NCBI RefSeq assembly: GCF_001905905.1
Contig: NZ_LIVT01000003.1
Coordinates: forward strand, 558,001-622,000
Reading direction: 5' to 3'
DNA length: 64,000 bases
Origin: Streptomyces sp. CB02366
Lineage (GTDB): Bacteria; Actinomycetota; Actinomycetes; Streptomycetales; Streptomycetaceae
Part shown: positions 38,914 to 47,424 of the stretch, one piece after another
Numbering within the stretch: the stretch's first letter is position 1
Layout of the letters: each line of letters begins with the position of its first letter
Position numbers and translations under genes: made by a program
The notes under the pieces: model-generated
Seen by the model: the letters and a program-made list of their open reading frames with translations, nothing else
Database searches by the model: none
What the model was told of the DNA's origin: nothing

Positions 38914-39356
38914 TGGCCGTCAGCGGCAGCTTCACCATGGACGCGCGCCAGTTCGAAACCGGGCTGCGCCGCTGGGTCGGCCGGCTCAGCACCGAATCGA
39001 AGCGCGCGGGCGACCGCACCGGCACCCGCGTCCAGAACGAAGCTCGGCGCCGAGCCCCGGTCGACACCGGCCGACTCCGGTCCTCCATCGTGTCCCGGTC
39101 CGAGGACCGCGGGCGGATCTACGACGTCACCATCGGCACCAACGTGGGCTACGCCGAGGCAGTCGAGAACGGCACTGGGCCGCACCGCATCTACCCCCGT
39201 ACGAAGCAGGCGTTGTACTGGCCGGGGGCCGCGCACCCGGTGGCGTACGTCGACCACCCGGGCACCGCTCCGCACCCGTTCCTGGCCCCGGCCATCGCGA
39301 TGGCCGAGCAATTCCTGCGCGAGGAGCTGGCCCGTGCCGGACGGAGGGTTCGCTGA
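38913..39356 (+). CDS. HK97 gp10-like head-tail joining protein
   Basis: A 147-residue protein of the HK97 gp10 family. TRVQNEARRRAPVDTGRLRS is the family hallmark, followed by TIGTNVGYAEAVENGTGPHR and a C-terminal HPFLAPAIAMAEQFLREEL. It acts in joining tails to heads. Start shares bases with the connector stop. Confidence 0.88.
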   Translation: MAVSGSFTMDARQFETGLRRWVGRLSTESKRAGDRTGTRVQNEARRRAPVDTGRLRSSIVSRSEDRGRIYDVTIGTNVGYAEAVENGTGPHRIYPRTKQALYWPGAAHPVAYVDHPGTAPHPFLAPAIAMAEQFLREELARAGRRVR

Positions 39357-39808
39357 TGGCCGCCACCACGTCCGGTGCGATCAAGGCCCGGCTGGAGTCC
39401 CTCGGCACCTCCGTGCCCTTCTTCCGCGACGGGCCGCGCGAGGGCCAGGCACCCCCCTATGGCGTCATCACCGAGGCCGTCGACATCACTCTTGACACCG
39501 AGGCCAACGGAGACTTCGGTGACCCGGCGGCCGAAATCAACATCATCGAGACCGCGACCGTCGACATCGTGCAGAACGCCCGTGCCAAGAGCAGTGCCAC
39601 GACCGCCCGAAACACCGAGCGGTACGGCCTAGTGGAGCTGTTCGCGCACGCCCTTCACGGGCATCCGCTGCCCGATCACCCGGCCAAGGTCACTGCCGTG
39701 AAGGCCACCGAGATCGACCGGTTCCCCATCAGCAACAACCGCACCCGGTCGTCGATCAAGGTGCAAATCCGCCGCGAATTGCTCCGCGAGGAGGTAACCC
39801 CCGCATGA
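39356..39808 (+). CDS. Tail terminator / tail completion protein
   Basis: A 150-residue protein in the position of the tail terminator. Features include PPYGVITEAVDITLDTEANG, TATVDIVQNARAKSSATTAR and a beta C-terminus (RSSIKVQIRRELL), consistent with the lambda gpU/HK97 gp11-like fold. Assigned mainly from position between gp10-like and tail tube genes. Confidence 0.68.
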   Translation: MAATTSGAIKARLESLGTSVPFFRDGPREGQAPPYGVITEAVDITLDTEANGDFGDPAAEINIIETATVDIVQNARAKSSATTARNTERYGLVELFAHALHGHPLPDHPAKVTAVKATEIDRFPISNNRTRSSIKVQIRRELLREEVTPA

Positions 39809-40218
39809 CGACGCCCGTCGATCCCCCGGTGGACCCCACGGACCCGACCGACCCCGTGGAGCCCGAGCCGCCCGTGGAGCCGGAACCGCCTGCGGTCACG
39901 GTCACCGTGTTCGCCCTCCCCCGCGAGGACGTCATGTCCTACCTCGGCCCCTCCTGGCCACCCACCCCCGGGTCCACCGTCGTCCGCATCGACCCCGGCG
40001 CCGGGATCACCGACGGCGGCGTCAGCGTCTACGACACCCCTGGCCGGCCCGGCATCACCTGGTGGCTCGTCGATGGGGTGATCCCACCCCAGGGCGCGTG
40101 GGTCGGCGGGGACGTGCTGGCCGCGCAGATCCCCGGGGCGGTCGCCGAGTACATCCCGGTCCCGGAGCCGGAGTCCCCGCCGGGAGGCGGTGCGTGGTCC
40201 GTCAGCAGCACCGAGTAG
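39805..40218 (+). CDS. Pro-rich hypothetical tail-region protein
   Basis: A 137-residue protein with an N-terminal Pro/Asp/Glu repeat (PVDPPVDPTDPTDPVEPEPP) and a globular rest (VVRIDPGAGITDGGVSVYDT; GRPGITWWLVDGVIPPQGAW). It overlaps the terminator gene by 4 bp. No family recognised. Confidence 0.6.
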   Translation: MTTPVDPPVDPTDPTDPVEPEPPVEPEPPAVTVTVFALPREDVMSYLGPSWPPTPGSTVVRIDPGAGITDGGVSVYDTPGRPGITWWLVDGVIPPQGAWVGGDVLAAQIPGAVAEYIPVPEPESPPGGGAWSVSSTE

Positions 40219-40263
40219 CCCACACCGCCCGGGCCGAACCCCGGCACCAGGAAGGAACAGACC

Positions 40264-40830
40264 ATGCCGATCAGCCGAGTGACCAAGCTCTACTCCGTGC
40301 AGGACGCGAAGATCTCGCCCCTGACCTCCGACCCGTCCGGCGGGCCCGCCGTGTATGGGACGAGCATCGACGTGCCGGGCATCCAGGAGATGTCCATCTC
40401 CGGGGAGATCGAGGTGAAGACCCTCCGCGGCGACAACGTGAAGTTGGCGACGAACAGCGCGATCACGAACGTGGAGGTCGCGGTCACCCACGCCAAGATG
40501 TCGCTCGACGTGCTCGTCGCGATCCTCGGCGGTGCGGTCACGGACAGCGGCACGGGTGCGACCGAGGCGTCTACGTGGGATCTGACCGGCGCGAACGCGA
40601 CCCTGCCCCCGTTCAAGTTGGAGGGCGTGACCCCGCCGAACGGTGTCGACATCGTCGGCGGGGACCTCCACTGGGTCCTCCACAAGCTGAGCCTGTCGGC
40701 GTTCCCCGACCTCGGCTTCGCGAACGAGGACTACCGCATCGTCAGCTTCACGGCGAGCGCGGACCCGCTCATCGCCAACGGCAAGTGGATCTCGGCTGTC
40801 CTCAACAAGACCGCCACCGCCATCGCCTGA
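40264..40830 (+). CDS. Major tail (tube) protein
   Basis: A 188-residue, beta-rich protein: KLYSVQDAKISPLTSDPSGG; GIQEMSISGEIEVKTLRGDN; NVEVAVTHAKMSLDVLVAIL; and a C-terminal DYRIVSFTASADPLIANGKW. This resembles the tail-tube fold, and the gene lies immediately before the frameshifted tail chaperone pair and the tape measure, the invariant siphovirus order. A strong hairpin follows the stop. Confidence 0.85.
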   Translation: MPISRVTKLYSVQDAKISPLTSDPSGGPAVYGTSIDVPGIQEMSISGEIEVKTLRGDNVKLATNSAITNVEVAVTHAKMSLDVLVAILGGAVTDSGTGATEASTWDLTGANATLPPFKLEGVTPPNGVDIVGGDLHWVLHKLSLSAFPDLGFANEDYRIVSFTASADPLIANGKWISAVLNKTATAIA

Positions 40831-40838
40831 CCCCAGCT

Positions 40839-40882
40839 CCCGGGCGGGCGCGGACCTCCGTCTACGCCGCCGCCCGCCCGGG
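40839..40882 (+). terminator. Hairpin after the major tail gene
   Basis: Perfect 12-bp stem CCCGGGCGGGCG / CGCCCGCCCGGG with a 20-base loop, 8 bp after the tube-gene stop. It may attenuate transcription so that tube protein is made in excess over chaperones and tape measure, or stabilise the upstream mRNA end. Confidence 0.65.
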
Positions 40883-40931
40883 CCCATACCTCCCGCAGGC
40901 CGAAACCCGGCACTCACCCAGGAGACCCATC

Positions 40932-41501
40932 GTGACCAGCCCCGCACCCCTGACCGCGCTCGGTCGCACCGTGACCTTCGTCGACGGCACCACCGCCCAA
41001 CTCCGTTACTCGCTGGGCGCGATCGCCCTGCTGGAGCAGCGGTACGGCGGCATCGACGGCGTCCTCGGCATTTTCGAGAAGCTCGACGGCGGCGGCCGGT
41101 CCGGCGTCGTCATCGGCCCGATGCTGGAGCTGATCGGAGCCGGGCTCACTGGCAGCGGGGGGTTCGTGCCGCACTTCACCGAGCGGGTGTCCACCGTGCG
41201 GGAGGAAACCCCCGACGGCCGCAAGACCAGTAGGGATGTGCGTGAGGTCACCGCCGTGCGGTACGTCCGTGCGAGCGACCGCCGCGAGCTGGGTGACCTT
41301 CTCGACTTCTCGAACTTCGAGCAGCTCACCGACGCCATGACGCAGGCGTTCGCGGAGGCCTTCCCCCAGGGGGAAGAGGCGGCCCCGGCGGGGCCGTACA
41401 CCGACGTGGAACTGACGGTCCCGGACACCTTCCGTGGGACGAGCTCTACTACCTCGGCACCGTCCCCCTCGGCCGCACAGACGCCGCCTTCTGGCACCTG
41501 A
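40932..41501 (+). CDS. Tail assembly chaperone, G-type short form
   Basis: A 189-residue protein starting from GTG: VTSPAPLTALGRTVTFVDGT, then YSLGAIALLEQRYGGIDGVL, and an acidic C-terminal part (LLDFSNFEQLTDAMTQAFAE). It holds the place of lambda gpG, which binds the tape measure during tail assembly. The reading frame continues after a -1 frameshift into a conserved extension (41435-41626). Confidence 0.85.
   Translation: MTSPAPLTALGRTVTFVDGTTAQLRYSLGAIALLEQRYGGIDGVLGIFEKLDGGGRSGVVIGPMLELIGAGLTGSGGFVPHFTERVSTVREETPDGRKTSRDVREVTAVRYVRASDRRELGDLLDFSNFEQLTDAMTQAFAEAFPQGEEAAPAGPYTDVELTVPDTFRGTSSTTSAPSPSAAQTPPSGT
41369..41375 (+). other. Candidate -1 slippery heptamer in the tail chaperone gene
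   Basis: GGGGGAA, read in frame as ..CAG GGG GAA.., is the best run for a -1 slip because GGG re-pairs with GGG. The -1 frame is open from here to 41626. A slip nearer to 41433-41438 (CGT GGG) is an alternative because the zero-frame protein still looks coherent up to there. Confidence 0.4.
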
Positions 41502-41626
41502 CCCTCGCGCAGCTCCTCACGCTTGCCGACCAGCACCGGCACGCCGCAGGCACCGCCGGAGCCACCACACAGCCCGACACCGCAGGCCCCGGTGTCCTCG
41601 GCTTCGCCGCACTGGGCCGTATCTGA
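41435..41626 (+). CDS. Tail assembly chaperone T-extension (made by -1 frameshift)
   Basis: In the -1 frame relative to the upstream gene, WDELYYLGTVPLGRTDAAFW then HLTLAQLLTLADQHR is encoded, closely matching the T-domain of siphovirus chaperones. It has no own start codon with a ribosome site, so it must be made as a G-T fusion. The stop at 41624-41626 lies 20 bp before the tape measure start. The exact joining point is not resolved. Confidence 0.8.
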   Translation, partial: WDELYYLGTVPLGRTDAAFWHLTLAQLLTLADQHRHAAGTAGATTQPDTAGPGVLGFAALGRI

Positions 41627-41646
41627 CCGACAGGAGGTGACCGCGC

Positions 41647-44600
41647 ATGGCCGACGACCCGGACCTCACAGGCCGCGTACGCCTTGACCTGCGCCCTCTG
41701 ATCGAGGGGCTGCGTTTCGCGCAGGCGGTCACCCGCCGGCAGATCCGCAATATGGTGGCCGACGCCAATCGGTCTCTGAACGGCCTGGACACGGACGGCA
41801 TCCGCACCCGGCTGTCGGCCCTGGCCAGCAGCATCAGCCTGGGCCCGGTGGTGTCCGGGATCGGCCGGGCCGTGGGCATGGCCGGTCGGCTCGCGGTCCC
41901 GTTCGCGGCGGCGGGGGCGGCGGTGGGCAGTCTGGTGCCGCTGCTGGCCGGGGTGGTGGCTGTGCTGGCGCAGATCGCTCCGGCGGCGGCGCTCGCCGTG
42001 TCCGGGGTGCTGGCCATTGGCCTGGCCGCGGGCACGGTGAAGCTCGCCATGGTGGGCGTGGGCGACGCGGTGACGGCCGCCCTGGACCCGTCCAATCCGG
42101 AGGCGTACGCGAAGGCGTTGGAGAAGCTCAGCCCGAACGCCCGCAGCTTCGTCGGGGAGATCCGGAAGGCACAGCCCGCCCTCGACAAGATCCGCAAATC
42201 GGTGCAGGACCGCGTGTTCGACGGGCTCGACAAGCAGCTCCGGGCCACCGCGAAGGCCGCGCTGCCGGACTTCCGGAGCGCGCTCGGTTCGACCGCCACC
42301 ACCCTCAACAAGATGGCGGTTGGCGTGTTCACCGCCGCGCGCGGGCTTGCGGCGGACGGCACCCTCGGTACCGCGCTGAAGGGCGCCACGTCCGGGCTCG
42401 CCGCGTTCCGCAGGGCCCCGGGCCAGATCGTCACCGCCCTCGGACAGATCGGAGCCGCCGCCGCGCCCGCGTTCCAGCGATTGTCGGAGGCGAGCGGGTC
42501 AGCGCTCGACCGGCTGTCGGAGAAGCTCACCGCCGCGTTCGAGTCCGGCGGCATGGAACAGGCCATCGAGGGGGCCATTGACCTCCTTGGGCAACTCGGC
42601 CGCGTCATCGGCAACGTGGGCGGCACCCTCAGCAACGTCTTCGGTGGGCTGACCAGCAGCGGTCAGGGCCTGTTCGGGACGCTGGAGACCATCACCCAGT
42701 CCCTTCAGGACGCGACCGCCACGGCCGGGTTCCAGCGGGCCCTCGGCGCCCTGTCGGACACGATGCGGGTGGTGGCGTCCACGGTGGGCCCGCTCCTCGG
42801 GCAGGCGCTCGCCGCGCTCGGCCCGGTCGTCGAGACCTTGGCCGGGCCCGCGCAGCTGCTGGTGGCCACTCTGGGGTCTGGGTTGAGCACGGTCCTCGCT
42901 GAACTGGGCCCGGTCCTGGACTCCGCCGCCGGAACGTTCGGTGACCTGGTGGTCGCCTTGCTGCCGTTCGTGACGCTGGCCTCGGAGCTCGCGGCGACTG
43001 CCCTGCCCGCGCTGGCCCCGCTGTTCGAGGGGTTGAGCACGGTCGTCCAGGAGATGACCCCGTTCCTGGAGCAGCTGGCCACGAACATCGGCGCTCAGCT
43101 CACGCCGGCGCTGGAGCGGTTGCCGGAGATCCTCGGTGCGATCGTCCCGGTGTTCGAGCGGGCGGCAGCCGAGATCTTCCCGGCGCTGACGCAGGCGCTG
43201 GTGACGATGTCCCCGTACCTCGGGGAGTTGGCGGTCCAGCTCGCTGATCTGGCGGTTCAACTGGCCCCGGTCATCGCGGACTTCCTCAGCTTCAGCACGG
43301 TGATCATCAGCAAGGTGGCCCCGTACGCGGGTCCGCTGCTGGCGGGTGTGCTCGTCGGGCTGATCGCGATGCTGTCGGGCCTGGCGACGATCCTGGAGCA
43401 CACGGTGGTGCCCGCCGTGCGGACGCTCGGCAACGTGCTCAGCGGAGATTTCCGGGGCGCGCTCGCGTCGGCCGGGGTGAACATCGGCAACCTGCGGAGT
43501 GTCGCGGCCACCGCGTTCAACGCGCTGGTCGGAAACGCTATCAGCAACATCGGCCGCTTCGCCTCGGAGGTCGGCGCGGGCGCGGTACGCGCGGCCGGGC
43601 GTCTCCGGGACGGGGTGAACCAGGGCATCGCCAACGTGCGGACCCTGCTGGGCAGTCTGCCCAGCATCGCCCAGGCGGCGGCGGGCGGCCTCGGGTCGGC
43701 GTTGGTCGCGGCGGGTGCGTCGCTGATCTCGGGTCTGATCTCCGGTATCCAGTCGAAGATCGGCGCAGTGCGGGCGAAGCTCGGCGAGCTGACGTCGATG
43801 ATCCCGGACTGGAAGGGGCCGAAGCGTAAGGACGCCACGCTCTTGACCCCGGCGGGCAAGTCCATCATCCAGGGCCTCATCGACGGGATCGACGCGTCCA
43901 CGGCGAAGCTGAAGTCCAAGCTGACCAGCATCACGAACACGATCGAGCGGGCCATCTCGATCAACAAGGGCAACAAGAAGAAGCTGCCCGGCCTGGCCGC
44001 CCTCCTGGACCGTGTGGAGCGCGACAACAAGAAGCTGCTGGCCCTGGCGAAGAACAGGGACAAGGTCGCGGCGTCGCTGAAGGCCGCGCAGAAGAAACTC
44101 GACGACGTGGTGGCCGCCCGGGCGAAGAAGGCCGCCGACATCCGGGACGGCATCCTGGGCGAAGCCAACATCACCAGCGGCCACAACCTGGTGAACTCGG
44201 TCTCCGCGATCACCATCGGGCTCCAGGCTGCGGTCAAGAAGACGGAGCAGTTCACCGCGAATCTGGCAAAGCTGCGCAAGGCCGGGCTCCATGCCGACTT
44301 GCTGGACGACATCGGGAACGCCGGGGTCGACGGTGGTGCGGCCACGGCGGATGCGCTCGCGAAGGCCACCCCTGCCGAGCTGAAGCGCATCAACGACCTC
44401 CAGGCGCAACTCTCGAAGGCGGCCACCAGCACGGGTGCGACCGTGGCCGGGGCCCTTTACGACTCCGGGGTCAAGGCGGCGCAGGGGCTGGTCGACGGGT
44501 TGCAGCGGAAGCAGGGCGCGATCGAGAAGCAGATGCGGAAGATCGCCACCGCGATGGTCAAGGCCATCGAGAAGGCCCTGGACATGCACTCGCCGAGTCG

Positions 44601-44898
44601 GCGGCTGCGCGCGGTCGCCGAGCTGGCCATGGCCGGGATGCCGCAGGGCTTTGAGGCGATGCGGGCGACGGTCGCCCGGTCTGCCGCATCGGTGGCGACT
44701 GCGGCTGTGAACGCTGCTCAGGGCGTCGCTTCGGTGCGCCCGGCCCTTCCCCGGCTTGGCCAGCTGTCCGCCGTGTACGCGGGCGCTGTGGGCGGCGGGA
44801 CCACCACGAACAACTTCTACCTCCAGGGCGGCGACGCGACCCCGGACGGCATCCTCCACGCCCTGTCGTGGAACTCCCTCGTCGGGCGGAGAGGCTGA
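41647..44898 (+). CDS. Tail tape measure protein
   Basis: A 1083-residue protein, the largest gene of the prophage. Residues 60-150 are hydrophobic (AGAAVGSLVPLLAGVVAVLA; ALAVSGVLAIGLAAGTVKLA), followed by long amphipathic helices with repeats such as LAPVIADFL and ALAPLFEGLSTVVQEMTPFL. A charged coiled coil spans about 780-860 (KAAQKKLDDVVAARAKKAAD), and the end has MHSPSRRLRAVAELAMAGM and a small Gly-rich tail. It sets tail length and helps genome ejection. Strong AGGAGGT ribosome site. Confidence 0.95.
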   Translation: MADDPDLTGRVRLDLRPLIEGLRFAQAVTRRQIRNMVADANRSLNGLDTDGIRTRLSALASSISLGPVVSGIGRAVGMAGRLAVPFAAAGAAVGSLVPLLAGVVAVLAQIAPAAALAVSGVLAIGLAAGTVKLAMVGVGDAVTAALDPSNPEAYAKALEKLSPNARSFVGEIRKAQPALDKIRKSVQDRVFDGLDKQLRATAKAALPDFRSALGSTATTLNKMAVGVFTAARGLAADGTLGTALKGATSGLAAFRRAPGQIVTALGQIGAAAAPAFQRLSEASGSALDRLSEKLTAAFESGGMEQAIEGAIDLLGQLGRVIGNVGGTLSNVFGGLTSSGQGLFGTLETITQSLQDATATAGFQRALGALSDTMRVVASTVGPLLGQALAALGPVVETLAGPAQLLVATLGSGLSTVLAELGPVLDSAAGTFGDLVVALLPFVTLASELAATALPALAPLFEGLSTVVQEMTPFLEQLATNIGAQLTPALERLPEILGAIVPVFERAAAEIFPALTQALVTMSPYLGELAVQLADLAVQLAPVIADFLSFSTVIISKVAPYAGPLLAGVLVGLIAMLSGLATILEHTVVPAVRTLGNVLSGDFRGALASAGVNIGNLRSVAATAFNALVGNAISNIGRFASEVGAGAVRAAGRLRDGVNQGIANVRTLLGSLPSIAQAAAGGLGSALVAAGASLISGLISGIQSKIGAVRAKLGELTSMIPDWKGPKRKDATLLTPAGKSIIQGLIDGIDASTAKLKSKLTSITNTIERAISINKGNKKKLPGLAALLDRVERDNKKLLALAKNRDKVAASLKAAQKKLDDVVAARAKKAADIRDGILGEANITSGHNLVNSVSAITIGLQAAVKKTEQFTANLAKLRKAGLHADLLDDIGNAGVDGGAATADALAKATPAELKRINDLQAQLSKAATSTGATVAGALYDSGVKAAQGLVDGLQRKQGAIEKQMRKIATAMVKAIEKALDMHSPSRRLRAVAELAMAGMPQGFEAMRATVARSAASVATAAVNAAQGVASVRPALPRLGQLSAVYAGAVGGGTTTNNFYLQGGDATPDGILHALSWNSLVGRRG

Positions 44899-46307
44899 TG
44901 GCACAGCAGCGGATCGGCCGCATCCAGTGGGGCGACCTGACCTTCGGCCCCGGGTCCCGGTACCACGTCACCGCGATCGAGGGCCTGGACGACCTGCCCG
45001 ACATCCGGTCGGACGACATGGAGCGGCCGGGCCAGCACGGCGACTACACCGGGCCCGACTACACCGGGCCCCGGGTCATCCAGCTCGGCCTCGGCCTGCG
45101 GGGGGACACGCCGGATGAGCTGCGGGACCTGACGTTGGCCCTGCGCGCAGCCACCCAGCCGCAGCGGGCCCCGGCGCCGATGCAGCTCCTCGACCAGGAC
45201 ACCGTCCTCTACGGCAAGATCCGGCGGCGCAGCATCCCGTACGACGCCGAGTACCTGTGGCGCACCGGGACTGCCGCCCTGGAGCTGTACTGCGCCGACC
45301 CGTACCTGTACGGGCTGGAGGAACACAGTGCGTCCACGACGGCGTACTCCCCGGCGGCGGGCCGCACGTACCCGCTGGCCTACAGCGGCGTAGCCCCGGC
45401 CACGAACTTCGTGTTCAACCCCTCGGCGGCCGTGGACCTGAGCAACACGGCGAACTACGGCGCGAACATGACTCGCACCGTGTACACGGCTGAGGCGTGG
45501 CACGGCGACACCAGCATCCTCCACACGCATTCCGGCGCCACGATCGCGGGCACATCGTGGTCGATCGCCCCGCAGCCCGGCGGCACCACGATCTCGATCG
45601 GCGCGTGGGTGAAACCGCTGACGGGCACGTACACCCGGGGCAACCTGGCCTGGCGGTCAGGGACGGCCACCCTGCAAACAGTGTCGCTGACACCGCAGCC
45701 TGCGGGCGTGTGGTCCAGGGTGACGGCCACGTACACCCTGGCCCCAGGCGAGACCTGCGACAACATCGGCCTCAGCTTCGAGCCCACCGCGGCAGGCGCT
45801 ACGTGGCTGGCGGACGCGGCTATGGCCAGCCCAGCTCCGGTCCTGCCGTCGTACGGCGACGGCAGCATGACCGGGTACGGGTGGGCCTGGTCCGGCGCGG
45901 CGAACGCCTCGGCCAGCGTTCGGACGATCACAGGCACCGGCCGCGCATACGGCAGCGCGGGCGAGTCCGGGCGCCTCTCCGTCACCAACAACGGCTCCGC
46001 CGACGCCTACCCCGTGCTGCGCCTCGACGGGCCCGTCGCGAACCCGGCGGTCGAACAGGTCAACACCGGGGCCGGGATCACCCTCGACGCGACCCTCGCC
46101 GACGGCGAGTACGTGCTGATCGATACCCGCACCCGGGCCGTCCTCTACATGGGCACCAGCCCCCGCCGCTCGTGGGTCCGGGCCGGGTCGGTATGGCCGA
46201 CGCTGCCGCCCGGCACCTCGACTTTCGCCTACCGCGGTTCCGCACTCCCGGGCAGCCCCGGGCAGTCGTCCTTGCTCACCATCACCTGGCGCGACACCAG
46301 CCTGTAA
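44898..46307 (+). CDS. Distal tail protein with carbohydrate-binding-like insert
   Basis: A 469-residue protein directly after the tape measure, the position of Dit. The N-terminal region has GRIQWGDLTFGPGSRYHVTA and RGDTPDELRDLTLALRAATQ; the galectin-like core is interrupted by a beta-sandwich insert from about 175 (FVFNPSAAVDLSNTANYGAN; AWVKPLTGTYTRGNLAWRSG) of the CBM type. The end reads LRLDGPVANPAVEQVNTGAG, as in Dit C-domains. It forms the hub at the tail tip and may touch cell-wall sugars. Confidence 0.78.
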   Translation: MAQQRIGRIQWGDLTFGPGSRYHVTAIEGLDDLPDIRSDDMERPGQHGDYTGPDYTGPRVIQLGLGLRGDTPDELRDLTLALRAATQPQRAPAPMQLLDQDTVLYGKIRRRSIPYDAEYLWRTGTAALELYCADPYLYGLEEHSASTTAYSPAAGRTYPLAYSGVAPATNFVFNPSAAVDLSNTANYGANMTRTVYTAEAWHGDTSILHTHSGATIAGTSWSIAPQPGGTTISIGAWVKPLTGTYTRGNLAWRSGTATLQTVSLTPQPAGVWSRVTATYTLAPGETCDNIGLSFEPTAAGATWLADAAMASPAPVLPSYGDGSMTGYGWAWSGAANASASVRTITGTGRAYGSAGESGRLSVTNNGSADAYPVLRLDGPVANPAVEQVNTGAGITLDATLADGEYVLIDTRTRAVLYMGTSPRRSWVRAGSVWPTLPPGTSTFAYRGSALPGSPGQSSLLTITWRDTSL

Positions 46308-46320
46308 GGAGGCCACACTC

Positions 46321-47424
46321 ATGGCAGAGATCAACCCCCCGGCGTGGATGCAGGCCGGGTCGTACCCGGCCCGCACGGACCGGCTGATCCTCTCGTCGCT
46401 GCTGTCGTACCCCGGCTTCGCAGTCGACGAGCCGACGCCGATGCGGATCCGGCAGGGCGTGAAGCCCAGCTACCAGCAGCAGCAGATGAAGGTGCGCGCG
46501 GCGCCCACCCCGAACATGACGGTGATCGTCAGCGCGGGGTTCTGCTTCGTCGACAACCACGACTCCGGCGGCCTCGGCACCTACGTCCTGGTCAACGACG
46601 GCGACCGCACCTTGACCGTCCAACCGGCGGGCGGCGCCGGGCAGTACCGGCGGGACTGCGTCGTCGCCTCCGTGTACGACGCCGAAACCGCAGGAGCCGT
46701 GTCCGAGTGGAAGCTGGAGGTCATCCAGGGGACGTACGCCGCATCGGCCGGCGCCGCGGTCCGCCCGTCGCTGCCGCCGAACTGCTCGCTACTGGCGGAC
46801 CTGACGATCGCCCCGTCGCAGACGTCCGTCGCGTCCGGGCAGATCTTCGACGTCCGCAACTACTCCGTGGCCGCCGGAGGGATCCTGCCGGTGGGGTCCG
46901 CGAACGCCCTGACGCGCCCGCACCCCGGGCAGATGATGTACCTCACCGACCGGGACGAGTTCCGGTACGGCAAGCAGGACGGCACCACGGGCACGCTGGT
47001 CCAGCAGGGGTGGACGGCGTACACCCCGACGTGGACCGCCGCCGTGACGAACCCGGCGATCGGGAACGGCATGCTCCGCGGGGCGTGGATGCGGGCCGGG
47101 AAAACACTCAGCCTCCGCATCCACATGGTCGCCGGATCGTCCACCACGTTCGGTTCCGGGGCCTGGCGGTTCGCCCTGCCGGCCCCGCCGTTCACGCTGG
47201 ACTCGTCGTCGATGTACCACGTCGGGTCGGCGATGCTGATCGACCAGTCCACCGGGGCGGACTACCCGGGCACCTGCTTCTGCAACGCCACGGACCAGTT
47301 CCTTGGGGTGTCCACGGCGATCGGCGGGTCGACCGCGCAGCCGGGCGCGGTGGCTGCGACGGTCCCGTTCACCTGGACCAACCTGGACTCGTTGCACCTC
47401 CAGATCACCTACGAGGTGCAGTGA
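46321..47424 (+). CDS. Minor tail / tail-tip adsorption protein
   Basis: A 367-residue, beta-rich protein. MTVIVSAGFCFVDNHDSGGL and SEWKLEVIQGTYAASAGAAV resemble upper baseplate or fibre-attachment segments in actinobacterial siphoviruses; the C-terminal 150 residues (TAYTPTWTAAVTNPAIGNGM...) look like a receptor-binding head with an AYTPTWT motif common to tail fibres. A role in receptor recognition is likely. Confidence 0.72.
   Translation: MAEINPPAWMQAGSYPARTDRLILSSLLSYPGFAVDEPTPMRIRQGVKPSYQQQQMKVRAAPTPNMTVIVSAGFCFVDNHDSGGLGTYVLVNDGDRTLTVQPAGGAGQYRRDCVVASVYDAETAGAVSEWKLEVIQGTYAASAGAAVRPSLPPNCSLLADLTIAPSQTSVASGQIFDVRNYSVAAGGILPVGSANALTRPHPGQMMYLTDRDEFRYGKQDGTTGTLVQQGWTAYTPTWTAAVTNPAIGNGMLRGAWMRAGKTLSLRIHMVAGSSTTFGSGAWRFALPAPPFTLDSSSMYHVGSAMLIDQSTGADYPGTCFCNATDQFLGVSTAIGGSTAQPGAVAATVPFTWTNLDSLHLQITYEVQ

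Noticed and set aside
42499..44904. 801-residue reverse frame in the tape measure gene
   Set aside because: Antisense of a repetitive helical protein; composition rich in Arg, Gln and His without any fold.
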